Positions 16,854 to 26,109 of a stretch of DNA of 64,000 bases are shown here, piece by piece. Source of the DNA: G963662265 sp963668545 (lineage in GTDB: Bacteria; Spirochaetota; Spirochaetia; CADAEX01); assembly GCA_963668545.1 (NCBI GenBank), contig OY764868.1:930001-994000 (forward strand), given 5' to 3'. Position 1 is the first letter of the stretch. Every line of letters begins with the position of its first letter. The notes below the pieces were generated by a model that ran no database searches, was not told the origin of the DNA, and saw only the letters and a list, made by a program, of their open reading frames with translations. The translations under genes were made by a program, and so were the position numbers.

Positions 16854-18491
16854 TTGATCAGTACCAGTAATATTACTCTGAGATTCGGTGAGAGAATTCT
16901 ATTCAAGGATGTAAACCTGAAATTTTCGGCAGGAAACTGCTATGGTCTTATCGGCGCAAACGGTTCAGGCAAATCCACATTTTTAAAGATTCTGTCTGAT
17001 GAAATTGACAATTATCAAGGGGATGTTATTGTAACTCCGGGTGAGAGAATGGCAGTCCTCAAACAGGACCATTTCCAGTTTGATGAATATACTGTAATGC
17101 ATACAGTAATTATGGGTCACAGAAAACTCTATGATATAATGGTTGAAAAAGATGAAATTTACATGAAAGAGGATTTCTCTGAAGAGGATGGAATACGCGC
17201 ATCCCAGCTTGAGGGTGATTTTGCAGATCTCAACGGATGGGAAGCTGAATCAGAAGCTGGAATACTTCTTTCAGGACTCGGTATATCTGAAGATCTTCAT
17301 GAAAAAAAGATGAAGGAGCTTGAAGGGGGGGAAAAAGTACGGGTCCTCCTTGCACAGGCATTGTTCGGAAATCCGGATATACTTCTTCTTGATGAGCCGA
17401 CCAACCATCTTGACCTTGAGTCAATCAAATGGCTCGAGGACTTTCTTTCGAAATTTCACAACACTGTCATTGTCGTCTCTCATGACAGACACTTTCTGAA
17501 CCAGGTTTGTACACATATAGCAGATATTGATTTCGGTAAAATCAGTCTCTATGTCGGAAACTATGATTTCTGGTATATGGCAAGCCAGCTTGCTGCTAAA
17601 CAGAGAAAGGATGAAAAGAAGAGAAGGGAAGACAAGGTGAGCGAACTCAAGGAGTTTATACAGCGGTTCAGCTCCAATGCATCAAAGGCAAGACAGGCGA
17701 CATCCAGGAAAAAGCTCATTGATAAACTGACACTCGAAGATATGCCGTCTACATCCAGGAAATTCCCGTATGTGAATTTCAAACCGGAAAGGGAGTGCGG
17801 AAAGATTATCCTTAAAGTGGACAACCTCTGCAAAACTGTTGACGGTGTTGAGGTTCTTAAAAATTTCAATATGGAAATACAGAAAGGGGACAAAATTGCA
17901 TTTGTCGGACCTGACCACCTGGCAAAGACTACACTTTTCCAGATCCTTGCAGGTGAAATGGAACCTGATTCCGGGACATTTGAATGGGGTGTAACAATTA
18001 AACCTTCATATTTTCCCAAGGATAATACATCATACTTTGATACAGATTTAAACCTTGTTGAATGGCTCAGGCAGTATACAGCTATTGAAGAGGAAAGTGA
18101 GGTGAGGGGATTTCTTGGAAGGATGCTTTTTTCAGGAGATGAAACACAGAAAAAGGTGAGTGTGCTTTCAGGCGGGGAAAAGGTAAGGTGCATGCTTTCA
18201 AAAATAATGCTTTCAGGAGCGAATGTACTTGTTTTTGATGAGCCTACCAACCATCTTGATCTTGAATCGATACAGGCACTGAATACAGGATTGATTGATT
18301 ACACTGAAATTATTCTTTTTGCTTCACATGACCACCAGTTTGTTGATACTGTTGCAAACCGACTGATTGAATTCTGTCCGGATAATAATGTAATTGATAA
18401 AATGATGAGATTTGACGATTATCTTGTTGATGAAGGTATCAAGGAAGTTAGAGACAGATATTACCATGGACACAACAGACTCTCAATCTGA
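16854..18491 (+). CDS. ABC-F family ATPase (YbiT-like)
   Basis: This 545-residue protein has two ABC domains and no membrane segment, so it is an ABC-F protein that acts on ribosomes rather than a transporter. The first Walker A is GLIGANGSGKSTF (about residues 34-46), with signature LEGGEKVRVLLAQAL and Walker B ILLLDEPTNHLDLES. The second domain has signature LSGGEKVRCMLSK and VFDEPTNHLDLES, but its Walker A reads VGPDHLAKTT, with Ala replacing the last Gly. The inter-domain linker and the FLGRMLFSGDETQKKV stretch match the YbiT group. The start is TTG at 16854. The gene overlaps the next one by 26 bp. Confidence 0.92.
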   Translation: MISTSNITLRFGERILFKDVNLKFSAGNCYGLIGANGSGKSTFLKILSDEIDNYQGDVIVTPGERMAVLKQDHFQFDEYTVMHTVIMGHRKLYDIMVEKDEIYMKEDFSEEDGIRASQLEGDFADLNGWEAESEAGILLSGLGISEDLHEKKMKELEGGEKVRVLLAQALFGNPDILLLDEPTNHLDLESIKWLEDFLSKFHNTVIVVSHDRHFLNQVCTHIADIDFGKISLYVGNYDFWYMASQLAAKQRKDEKKRREDKVSELKEFIQRFSSNASKARQATSRKKLIDKLTLEDMPSTSRKFPYVNFKPERECGKIILKVDNLCKTVDGVEVLKNFNMEIQKGDKIAFVGPDHLAKTTLFQILAGEMEPDSGTFEWGVTIKPSYFPKDNTSYFDTDLNLVEWLRQYTAIEEESEVRGFLGRMLFSGDETQKKVSVLSGGEKVRCMLSKIMLSGANVLVFDEPTNHLDLESIQALNTGLIDYTEIILFASHDHQFVDTVANRLIEFCPDNNVIDKMMRFDDYLVDEGIKEVRDRYYHGHNRLSI

Positions 18492-19623
18492 TAAAAACAC
18501 TGTAAGAACAGAACTGACAGTAGAAAAAATCATTTCAAACGGATGCGGCCTTGCCAGATACTCGGGCAGGGCTGTTTTTATACCATATACAGTTCCGGGT
18601 GAAAGGATAATTGCAGAGATTGATCTCTCCGGAAAAAAATACCTTGAGGGGAGACTGCTGGATATAGTTGAAGCATCACCTGAAAGGGTATCACCTGTAT
18701 GTCCTCTCTACACAGTATGCGGCGGCTGTTCTCTCCAGCATATGGATTACAGCATGCAGCTCAGGATAAAGAAAGATCTTGTTGCAGAGGCCTTCCTCCG
18801 TAACGGGAAAACAGAGATACCTTGTCCTGAAATAATCCATGGGAGTCCCTGGGGCTACAGGTGCAGGATACAGCTCCACCCATCTGAAAAAGGGGGATAC
18901 GGTTTCAGGGAGAGAAACAGCAGCAGGGTAGTACCGGTAGAAAACTGTCCTGTCTGCAACGCGGGAATCAACAGTTTTCTTTCTTCCGGCAGTAAAGATA
19001 TAAAAGAGCGGACAGTTGTATTTTCCCCTGAAGATGGAAGAATTTTTTTCTCTTCCGAAAAAAACAGCACTGTAAAAGTCAGACTCGGTAATATTGATAT
19101 CAGTACTGATCCGGGATCTTTTTTCCAGAGCAATATCCCCCTGTTTGAAAAAGTTCTTTCAGAAATGGAAAAACATGCCTGTGGAAATATCCTCCTTGAT
19201 CTCTATGCAGGGGCATCTGTTTTCGGGATATTCCTGGCTGAAAAATTCAGGGTTTCAGTCTCTGTTGAGGAGAACAGCCGTGCAGTTGAGTGCGGCAGGA
19301 AAAATATTCCTGAAAGGCCTGGTTTTAAAAGCTTCTTCTATCCGGTATCTGTTGAGAAGTATGTAAAAAAATACAGCGGAAAGTTCAGCCCTGATACAGT
19401 TATTGCTGATCCTCCCCGTACAGGGCTTTCAAAACAGGTGAGAAACTATCTTAAGGAAATATCTCCTGAAACCTTTATCTACCTGTCATGTGATTATGCA
19501 ACAATGGGGCGGGATATTGGAGATCTTTCGGAATGCTATAATTTGGATATGGTAAAGATATATGATTTTTATCCCCAGACAGCTCATGCTGAAACACTTG
19601 CCGTGCTCACCAGGAAAAAGTGA
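18466..19623 (+). CDS. 23S rRNA/tRNA (uracil-5-)-methyltransferase, RlmD/TrmA family
   Basis: This is 385 residues from the ATG at 18466, inside the end of the ABC-F gene. A TRAM domain occupies about residues 10-70. A cysteine set for a 4Fe-4S cluster follows: CPLYTVCGGCSLQHM at about 81-95 and a later VENCPVCN. The methyltransferase core has DLYAGASVFGIFLAE as motif I, DPPRTGLSKQV, and the catalytic cysteine in YLSCDYATMGRD (about 344). Proteins of this family methylate C5 of uridine in 23S rRNA or tRNA. The cluster favours an RlmC/RlmD-like enzyme, but the exact target is uncertain. Confidence 0.9.
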   Translation: MDTTDSQSDKNTVRTELTVEKIISNGCGLARYSGRAVFIPYTVPGERIIAEIDLSGKKYLEGRLLDIVEASPERVSPVCPLYTVCGGCSLQHMDYSMQLRIKKDLVAEAFLRNGKTEIPCPEIIHGSPWGYRCRIQLHPSEKGGYGFRERNSSRVVPVENCPVCNAGINSFLSSGSKDIKERTVVFSPEDGRIFFSSEKNSTVKVRLGNIDISTDPGSFFQSNIPLFEKVLSEMEKHACGNILLDLYAGASVFGIFLAEKFRVSVSVEENSRAVECGRKNIPERPGFKSFFYPVSVEKYVKKYSGKFSPDTVIADPPRTGLSKQVRNYLKEISPETFIYLSCDYATMGRDIGDLSECYNLDMVKIYDFYPQTAHAETLAVLTRKK

Positions 19624-21395
19624 TGCATGTGCTGTTATTTATTCTTATGTTTTATTCAGCTGCCGATATATTCGGTTTTGATGTAGTTCCGGATAAAAGT
19701 CTCAACAGTAAAATTGAAATAACAGGCAGATTTTCTGCAGGCGGAAGAATATTCCGTCCGTCATATTCAGAAGAAACAGGAAAGCTCTGTGTTTTTTCAG
19801 AAGACTCACGTTTTTATATCTTTGAAAACAGCAGACTTACAAAGAAAATAAAACTGAATTTATCACCAGTCTTTTCTCCTTCTGAAGCAGGGGATGGAAC
19901 ATTTTACTGCTGTTTCAGGGACAGAACCCTGAGAGCATATAACAGGGGGGGGAATCTCCTCTGGCTGAAAAAACTCGCTGCAGTTCCACTGTTCCCCCCT
20001 GTGGTAAACACAAACAGAAATATTCTGGTATTCCTTTCAGACAGTACTGTATCATCATATGCACTTAACGGCAGGCCCAGATGGAAAAAGGAAATAAAGG
20101 AACTGCCTGATATACAGCCTTTACCATGCAGCCGGGGGGTGGTTTTCAGGAATTCTGATGGATACTGGGTTATTACAGACAGGGGATCTGTTGCTGAAGC
20201 CAGCGAATTGAATGAATACAGCGGATTTCTGGCTCTCCATGGAGAACTTTTTGCATATGAAACAGGTGAAAGGAAATTTCTTAAAGAAGAAAATGATCAG
20301 GATGAAACTGAAAGCCTTAAGCTCTCTGATGACAGTTTTTTCAGTCTTACTCTTATCAACAGAAGGTTCGAACCTGAAACCACCTTTCATGTAAAGGGAA
20401 AGCCGTGTGATATTGAAATTTTCAGGAGCAATCTTTTCATCCTTACAGAAAAGGGATATTTCTACAGGTTTGACAGGAATGGGGGACTTTTAAAGGAAAA
20501 AAAGGTTGAGGGGAGCAGGGAAGGACGTTTTATAATTCTTGAAAAATATATATACCTGCTTAATTTTGAAAGTGATATCAAGCTCTATAATCATGATTTT
20601 GCTTTCATTGACAGAATTTCCATACCTTCTGAGGCTGTGTCCGGCTTAAAGTCATCTGACAGGTTCATGAATTCTATTCCGGAACCGGTTTTCGCCGGGA
20701 ACAGAACTGTCTCTGTCGGCGGGAACGACTGGATACTTTATTTTCTCAGTATTGAGGATTCGGAACTGACAGAAGAAGAACTGCCTGTTTTTCTCCCTGA
20801 AAGTGAAGAGAAATCTTTTTATCCAATACCTGCATCTCTTTGCTATATTGATGAACTTTCAGGATCTGAACGATATGAAAACAGGGAAAAGGCTCTCTCA
20901 CTTATTGAGGAAATAATTGAGAAGGGGGGGATGTCTGAATATGAGTATGAAATACTTGATATTCTCTACAGGCTTGGGACAGGGGGAACTGTCTCGATAA
21001 CCAGAAACAGTACTGAAGGCAGCAGCGGTGCAATTATGCGGAGCAGGGCTTCACAACTGATATTTTCGGCCGGAACAGAGATATCTCTTTCAATGCTTAG
21101 AAAAATGATTAATGCAGAAAATGATGAATATGTTATTATTACAGATATAGAACTTCTTGGAATGGGGGGAAGCGATCCTGATTTGGAGACTCTTGAGGTA
21201 TTCAGGACAATCCTCGAAAGAACAAAATATGAATTAAGGATCTGCAGGGCAGTTGTATCGGCAGCAGAAAGGATAGCATCATATCACGGTTATCTGCCTT
21301 CCGGATACAGCAGGCTGATCCTCGGTATGATGGATATTCATGCTGATAAAAAACTTAAAAATGATATAATCAAGCTTCTGGTCGGGAAGCAGTAG
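19623..21395 (+). CDS. Secreted protein with PQQ-like beta-propeller repeats
   Basis: The ATG at 19623 overlaps the previous stop (TGATG) and gives about 590 residues. It begins with a signal peptide (MHVLLFILMFYSAADIFG) and then shows several degenerate propeller blades, for example GTFYCCFRDRTLRAYNRGGN, LLWLKKL and SYALNGRPRWKKEIKEL, the pattern of PQQ/BamB-like repeats. The last 200 residues are helical and acidic, possibly HEAT-like. It should be periplasmic or outer-membrane associated. It shares an operon with the methyltransferase and P83/100, and its role is unknown. Confidence 0.7.
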   Translation: MHVLLFILMFYSAADIFGFDVVPDKSLNSKIEITGRFSAGGRIFRPSYSEETGKLCVFSEDSRFYIFENSRLTKKIKLNLSPVFSPSEAGDGTFYCCFRDRTLRAYNRGGNLLWLKKLAAVPLFPPVVNTNRNILVFLSDSTVSSYALNGRPRWKKEIKELPDIQPLPCSRGVVFRNSDGYWVITDRGSVAEASELNEYSGFLALHGELFAYETGERKFLKEENDQDETESLKLSDDSFFSLTLINRRFEPETTFHVKGKPCDIEIFRSNLFILTEKGYFYRFDRNGGLLKEKKVEGSREGRFIILEKYIYLLNFESDIKLYNHDFAFIDRISIPSEAVSGLKSSDRFMNSIPEPVFAGNRTVSVGGNDWILYFLSIEDSELTEEELPVFLPESEEKSFYPIPASLCYIDELSGSERYENREKALSLIEEIIEKGGMSEYEYEILDILYRLGTGGTVSITRNSTEGSSGAIMRSRASQLIFSAGTEISLSMLRKMINAENDEYVIITDIELLGMGGSDPDLETLEVFRTILERTKYELRICRAVVSAAERIASYHGYLPSGYSRLILGMMDIHADKKLKNDIIKLLVGKQ

Positions 21396-21413
21396 CAGGT
21401 AAAGGGGAAAAAT

Positions 21414-22970
21414 ATGAAAAAGTTACTGTTCTGTCTTTTTTTCATTTCAGTATTGTTTTCTGTTTCAGCATATGATGTTGACAGGGAAGAACTTGAAAAA
21501 AACAAGCAGGAAGTTGAGTTTATAAACTATACAGGTATTCATGAAAAAATTGACACCAGACAGGAAATATACTCCATAGGTGCTTCTCTGGGACAGGATA
21601 TCAAAGGGAGGCAGAATTCTTCGCTTTCAGGCAAGTACAGGGTCATGCATCTTGTTGATCCCTCGGAACCGGATAAACTGGGAGCTGATCTTTTCATACT
21701 TGAGAAGAATGCAAATGTTGACCATATAAGAAACCTGCGTCTGATCATTTCAGGGTATCTTAAATCCTCATATGGATATTCCGACAGCGATGCTTCACTT
21801 CTTGCAGAATTTGTAACCTACTACAATGCTGTATTCAGGGGAAAAACAGATTATTTTGAATCAAAATACAACAATATGGTTCTCACCAATATAAGCTCTG
21901 AAAATGCGGGAATTGATGTCCACTATAAAAACTGGCCGGGTAGAACAAGAATGCTCATACCCCTTAAGAACGGTAACACAGGTGAAGCCCCGGCATTGAG
22001 TTCCGGGGAGCTTTCTGATGAAAAGGTTATTGAAGACCTCAGGACAAATGAGGATAAGGGTATCAGCCCCAGGAAGGAGATGGTTGAACTCAGGGAAAAA
22101 GAGCTTGACAGTGAACTTGAGAAGGCTGCAGAGAAAGAGGAGAAACTGACAGCTGATAAGGAAAAGGTTTCCGGGGAAAAAAGCAGGGTGGAAGAAGAAA
22201 TAAAGGGACTTGAAGAAAAGAAAGCAGCAGGTGAAATCCCGGATGAGGAATATAAGGAAGAAAAAGCAAGGCTTGAGGAAAAGAAAGAGGAAATTGCAGC
22301 AGAGGAAAATGACCTTGATAAGGAAATTGAAAAAGTAAAGAAGGAAACTGCTTCAATTGAAGAGGAAAAAGCGGAAGTTGCTGAGGAAAGGGAATTGATA
22401 GCTTCTGATACAAACAAGCTGCTTGAAAATGAAGAGAAGGCAGATGAGAAGGGTTCTGTTACAGAAGGTATAAGAGCATCCGGCGAAACATTTTTTATAA
22501 AGGTCCTTGAAGACAGTTCCGGAAAATACGGAGAGCTTGTTCTTGTTGACAGAAGAACTGCCAGGGAAGTGGAAAAGGGATCTGTTAAAAAAGCGGGAAT
22601 CAGGGGTTTTCTTGAAAACCGGGGTACAGATGTTGTTATAACAGGATCAGACAATGGTTCAGATTTTTACCTCATGAAAATCAGCAATGACAATCTTGAG
22701 GTAAAACATAAATCTGAAGTTGCTGTCTACAGGGATACTGTGATCAGTGAATATTCAGGGAAAATCTTTGCTGTTGTCAGTGAAAACAGCAGCTACAAAA
22801 TCGGTAGGTTTTCATCCGAACTGGTCCTTGAGTCAGTCTCTGATGAAAATGTCCTTCCGGATACCTTTATATTCTACAATGATGAAAACAGGCTTCTAAT
22901 ATTTCAGAACAGCAGCGGTGATATTAATGCTGCAGACAGCATCTCCCTCAGGCTGTCTGAAGGGGAATAA
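21414..22970 (+). CDS. P83/100-family antigen homologue
   Basis: This 518-residue protein starts with a signal peptide (MKKLLFCLFFISVLFSVSA) followed by YDVDREELEKNK. An N-terminal conserved region of about 190 residues includes LRLIISGYLKSSYGYSDSDA. Next comes a long, very charged coiled coil rich in Glu and Lys (about 220-350) and a C-terminal beta-rich domain. This layout is that of the Borrelia P83/100 protein family, which is largely restricted to spirochaetes and is periplasmic or membrane-associated with unknown biochemical function. It lies 18 bp after the propeller gene with GGGG before its ATG. Confidence 0.88.
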   Translation: MKKLLFCLFFISVLFSVSAYDVDREELEKNKQEVEFINYTGIHEKIDTRQEIYSIGASLGQDIKGRQNSSLSGKYRVMHLVDPSEPDKLGADLFILEKNANVDHIRNLRLIISGYLKSSYGYSDSDASLLAEFVTYYNAVFRGKTDYFESKYNNMVLTNISSENAGIDVHYKNWPGRTRMLIPLKNGNTGEAPALSSGELSDEKVIEDLRTNEDKGISPRKEMVELREKELDSELEKAAEKEEKLTADKEKVSGEKSRVEEEIKGLEEKKAAGEIPDEEYKEEKARLEEKKEEIAAEENDLDKEIEKVKKETASIEEEKAEVAEERELIASDTNKLLENEEKADEKGSVTEGIRASGETFFIKVLEDSSGKYGELVLVDRRTAREVEKGSVKKAGIRGFLENRGTDVVITGSDNGSDFYLMKISNDNLEVKHKSEVAVYRDTVISEYSGKIFAVVSENSSYKIGRFSSELVLESVSDENVLPDTFIFYNDENRLLIFQNSSGDINAADSISLRLSEGE

Positions 22971-22972
22971 TT

Positions 22973-23398
22973 TTGGGAAATGTACGAGTGGGAGTCGGGG
23001 TGATTCTGAAAGACAGCCGGGGGAGAATTCTTGTAGGCAGGAGAAAAACTGAATATGCTCCCTATTACTCGATCCCGGGCGGGCATCTTGAAGAAGGGGA
23101 AAGCTTTGAGCAGTGCGGTATCAGGGAAGTCCTTGAAGAGACAGGAATTGCTGTTCTTCCCGGGAATATTTCTGTTGTAGGGATAACAAATGATCTTGAA
23201 ACCTTCAGGGAATCGGGAAAGCATTATATATCAGTCATTCTTCTTTCAGAGCGCTTTGAAGGGGAACCTGAATTGAAGGAACCTGAAAAATGCTCAGGGT
23301 GGATTTGGGCGGACCCAGAAGACCTTCCCGAACCCCATTTTGAAGCCAGCAGAAAAGGAATTTCATGCCTTTTAAAAAGCTGTTTCTACCTGAAATAA
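22973..23398 (+). CDS. Nudix hydrolase
   Basis: The 141 residues carry a complete Nudix box, GGHLEEGESFEQCGIREVLE followed by ETGI (about residues 36-59), with all catalytic glutamates. The opening VRVGVGVILKDSRGRILVGRRK resembles MutT/NUDT15-type enzymes acting on nucleoside di- or triphosphates. Translation starts at TTG 22973, 2 bp after the P83/100 stop, with AAGGGG upstream, so it is coupled to that gene. The substrate is not defined. Confidence 0.9.
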   Translation: MGNVRVGVGVILKDSRGRILVGRRKTEYAPYYSIPGGHLEEGESFEQCGIREVLEETGIAVLPGNISVVGITNDLETFRESGKHYISVILLSERFEGEPELKEPEKCSGWIWADPEDLPEPHFEASRKGISCLLKSCFYLK

Positions 23399-23444
23399 AT
23401 ATTAAGAAGATTAAATCAAAAATTCTTGAATGAACGTGAAGTTT

Positions 23445-23479
23445 GTATTATTATTAATACATGCGAATACATTGTATTC
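23445..23479. promoter_or_regulatory. Paired palindromes, probable antitoxin autoregulatory operator
   Basis: Two dyads lie in tandem before the antitoxin gene: GTATTATTATTAATAC (23445-23460) and GAATACATTGTATTC (23465-23479). Both contain the GTATT/AATAC half-site. Ribbon-helix-helix antitoxins usually bind such repeated dyads to repress their own operon. Confidence 0.65.
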
Positions 23480-23496
23480 ACATGAGGAGCTCTAAA

Positions 23497-23736
23497 ATGA
23501 CAAAAACTGTTTCTTTAAGAATAGATGAAAAACTTTATAATGCTGTTAAAATACTTGCTGAAGCTGAAAACAGATCCATATCAAATTTTATCGAAACTGC
23601 TGCGATCCGTTATATTGATGAAGTGGAATATGCTGATGATTTTGAAATGGAAAATCTGAATATTGACAAAAATCTTCAGTCAAGGATAAAACAGGGGATC
23701 TCTGATGCTGAAAACAACAGAGGCCGTTTTGTCTGA
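23497..23736 (+). CDS. Ribbon-helix-helix antitoxin
   Basis: The ATG at 23497 has GAGGAG 8-13 bp upstream and gives a 79-residue protein. The N-terminus TKTVSLRIDEKLYNAVKILA followed by ENRSISNFIETAAI is the CopG/MetJ-type beta strand and two helices used for DNA binding. The acidic C-terminal tail (EYADDFEMENLNID) should wrap around the toxin. It overlaps the toxin gene by 32 bp. Confidence 0.87.
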   Translation: MTKTVSLRIDEKLYNAVKILAEAENRSISNFIETAAIRYIDEVEYADDFEMENLNIDKNLQSRIKQGISDAENNRGRFV

Positions 23737-24016
23737 TCATTTCAGGATTTTTGAAACAGATCAGTTTCTTAAGGATTTGGAAAAACTTAATATTTCTGAA
23801 GACAGCATTCTATATAAAAAAATCAGAGATAAAGTATACAACCAGCTTAAAGTAAATCCTTACTTTGGAAATAATATTAAAAAGCTCAGAGCCTGGAAAC
23901 CTGAAACATGGCGCTACAGGATAGGGGTTTTAAGGCTTTTTTATATTATTGATGATAGTGTGAAAATTGTAAGCATAGTGTCTCTTGAAAAGCGGAAATC
24001 AGCTTATAGATATTAA
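23705..24016 (+). CDS. RelE/ParE-superfamily toxin
   Basis: The 103-residue protein has the RelE/ParE fold pattern: FLKDLEKLNISED, a helical middle, LRAWKPETWRYRIGVLRLFY and a final IVSIVSLEKRKSAYRY. The basic residues in the last two strands are those used by RelE relatives at the ribosome, while ParE relatives act on gyrase; the two cannot be separated here. The start at 23705 lies inside the antitoxin frame. No better start exists after the antitoxin stop. Confidence 0.85.
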   Translation: MLKTTEAVLSDHFRIFETDQFLKDLEKLNISEDSILYKKIRDKVYNQLKVNPYFGNNIKKLRAWKPETWRYRIGVLRLFYIIDDSVKIVSIVSLEKRKSAYRY

Positions 24017-24070
24017 TTACTCTCTAAAATTATTATTAAAAACCGATTATTATATACAGTTAAACGATAA

Positions 24071-24110
24071 AAAAACCGCTTATCCGGTAAAGGATTAAGC
24101 GGTTTTTGTT
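24071..24110. terminator. Bidirectional terminator between toxin and hflC
   Basis: AAAAACCGCTTATCC pairs with GGATTAAGCGGTTTTT around a GGTAAA loop. A-tract and T-tract flanks let it work for both convergent operons. Confidence 0.9.
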
Positions 24111-24127
24111 AATTAAAAGATAAATAA

Positions 24128-25132
24128 CTACCTTGGAGATTTTTCATTAAGATACTTGAAATAATCAAGATCAGTTGTCAGCGTTTTACTGAATTTAGGA
24201 AGTGTTTTTTTATAACTTTCAATAGATCTCCAGAACTCGAAAAAGTCCCTGTCTTTTGAATAGGATTCTGCATAAATACGTGTAGCTTCAGCATCTGCCT
24301 TACCCTTGATCTCTTCAGAAGTTTTGTATGCACCTGACAATACACTTTTCTGTTCATTTTCAAGTTTACCAAGCCATTCAGCCTTTTTACCTTCTCCGAA
24401 AGATCTGTATGCCTGAGCTATCTGGTTCCTGTCCTTTATCATTCTGTTGTAAACACTTTCTGTAAGATCATCTGAGTATCTGATCTGCCTGATGATAATA
24501 TCAATAAGCTCAATTCCGTATTCAGGTGTAATCTTTTTTGCAGCGTCAAACATTTCATCTGAAAGTTTCAGTCTTCCTTTTTTGATTTCCTCGTAAGTGA
24601 CTTTGCTTTCGGAGAAGTTTGCAAGATCTCTCAGTTCCTGCTGCATTGTCTCTTCACCTTCAACCCCTTCAACTTCTGCCTGCTGTGTATCATCAATATT
24701 ATTTATCTGATTTGAATTTCTTACAGCTTCCCTCAGGAAATTTTTTGAAATAATTGTTCTTACTGAAGAGTCTATTACTTCATCAAGCCTTCCGTATGCT
24801 CTTTCATATGATGTAACAGATGCGTAGAATTTTGCCGGATCTGATATTTTCCACCTTGCTGTTGTATCGACCCATATGAAAAGGTTTTCCTTTGTAGGAA
24901 TCCTCTGCGCTTCTCCGTCCCATGCAAGAATTTTATCCGAGTATTTAATAACATTGTCAACAAAAGGCATCTTGAATTTGAGTCCTGCTTCCTGCTGTGA
25001 GTCCACTATTTTACCGAACCTTATAACTACAGACTGCTGTCCTTCCTCAAGTATATAGAAAGGTCCCATCATTATGAGTATAACTGCCAGAACAATCAGT
25101 GTCAGGATAATAGTTGTTAGTTTCTTGTTCAT
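24128..25132 (-). CDS. hflC: HflC, SPFH-domain membrane protease regulator
   Basis: This 334-residue protein has one N-terminal span (about 7-27) followed by an SPFH/band-7 domain: LEEGQQSVVIRFGKIV, AGLKFKMPFVDNVIKYSDK and LIDIIIRQIRYSDDLTESVY. HflK and HflC form a large cage around the FtsH protease in the inner membrane and influence its substrate choice. The gene overlaps hflK by 4 bp (ATGA). The insert near residues 135-170, rich in Glu and Gln, is variable in the family. Confidence 0.93.
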   Translation of the reverse strand: MNKKLTTIILTLIVLAVILIMMGPFYILEEGQQSVVIRFGKIVDSQQEAGLKFKMPFVDNVIKYSDKILAWDGEAQRIPTKENLFIWVDTTARWKISDPAKFYASVTSYERAYGRLDEVIDSSVRTIISKNFLREAVRNSNQINNIDDTQQAEVEGVEGEETMQQELRDLANFSESKVTYEEIKKGRLKLSDEMFDAAKKITPEYGIELIDIIIRQIRYSDDLTESVYNRMIKDRNQIAQAYRSFGEGKKAEWLGKLENEQKSVLSGAYKTSEEIKGKADAEATRIYAESYSKDRDFFEFWRSIESYKKTLPKFSKTLTTDLDYFKYLNEKSPR

Positions 25133-26109
25133 CTTGTACCTCCGCTCTGAAGATTTTTAAGCGGTAGAAAATTATCAAGGTTTTTATCAATAAGATCTGT
25201 ATCACTGTCACCCTTGAATACTTCTTCAATCATTTCTATATAAAGTCTTGATCTTGTAATATCCTTGCTTTTCCTGTATTCATCATATACCGAGTTGAAC
25301 CTTGCAACATCCCCCTTGGCCTGATTAACTCTCTCAGCCTGGTAACCGTAAGCTTCCTGGATAATCCTGTCAGCTTCACCTCTGGCTTTTGGTATTTCCC
25401 TGTTGTATGCTTCCTTCCCTTCATTTATCAGTCTGTTCATATCCTGCTGTGCCTTGTTGACATCTTCAAAGGAATCCTGAACAGCTCCTATCGGGGGAAC
25501 AATATTTCTGAGTTTTATGGTAGTAACCCTGATACCCAGGTTGTAGCTCTTGAGAACATCATTAAGCTGTTCCTGACCCCTTGCCTCGATATTAACCCTT
25601 TCCTTACCGATAACATCAAAAATCTTTCTGTCTCCAACAAGCCTGTTGAGTGTTGACTGTGAAATATCCCGTATTGTTTTTTCCCTGTTTTCTACATTAA
25701 AAAGCCATGCAACAGGATCTTCAATCCTGTACTGGATAATCCATTCAACATCTACAATATTAAGGTCTCCGGTGAGCATTACAGATTCCTCAGGGTAGTC
25801 ATTCCTTGAATAAATTGTTTCTACTCCTGATTTTTCTGTTCTGAATCCGAATGACATGTTCTGGATAACCTGTGTCGGAACATTGAAATTCTGTTCTATT
25901 CCGAAGGGCATTTTATAGTGAAGACCGGGGGAAGCTATTCTGTTGAACTGTCCAAGCCTCAGTATTACAGCTTCCTCTGTCTGGTCAACCATATATAGAC
26001 TTGATACCCCCATTGCTGCTGCAAGAACTACCAGAAAAAGAATTATTATCATTCTCGGTTTGATTTTCAGCTGTGGCGGTCTGAAAGGCATCTGATTGCT
26101 GTCTCCCAT
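25129..26109 (-). CDS. hflK: HflK, SPFH-domain membrane protease regulator
   Basis: This 326-residue partner of HflC has a short N-terminal tail, one span (about 20-42), and band-7 features VDQTEEAVILRLGQFNR and SPGLHYKMPFGIE. A helical region with ARGEADRIIQEAYGYQAERV (about 245-264) follows. The glycine-rich N-terminal segment of the E. coli protein is missing, which is common outside proteobacteria. The ribosome-binding site is AGGAGG right upstream, and a TATAAT-like -10 lies about 20 bp further up. Confidence 0.93.
   Translation of the reverse strand: MGDSNQMPFRPPQLKIKPRMIIILFLVVLAAAMGVSSLYMVDQTEEAVILRLGQFNRIASPGLHYKMPFGIEQNFNVPTQVIQNMSFGFRTEKSGVETIYSRNDYPEESVMLTGDLNIVDVEWIIQYRIEDPVAWLFNVENREKTIRDISQSTLNRLVGDRKIFDVIGKERVNIEARGQEQLNDVLKSYNLGIRVTTIKLRNIVPPIGAVQDSFEDVNKAQQDMNRLINEGKEAYNREIPKARGEADRIIQEAYGYQAERVNQAKGDVARFNSVYDEYRKSKDITRSRLYIEMIEEVFKGDSDTDLIDKNLDNFLPLKNLQSGGTR

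Noticed and set aside
21923..22654. Serine-rich open frame opposite the P83/100 coiled coil
   Set aside because: It is the antisense shadow of a Glu/Lys-rich segment and has no ribosome-binding site.
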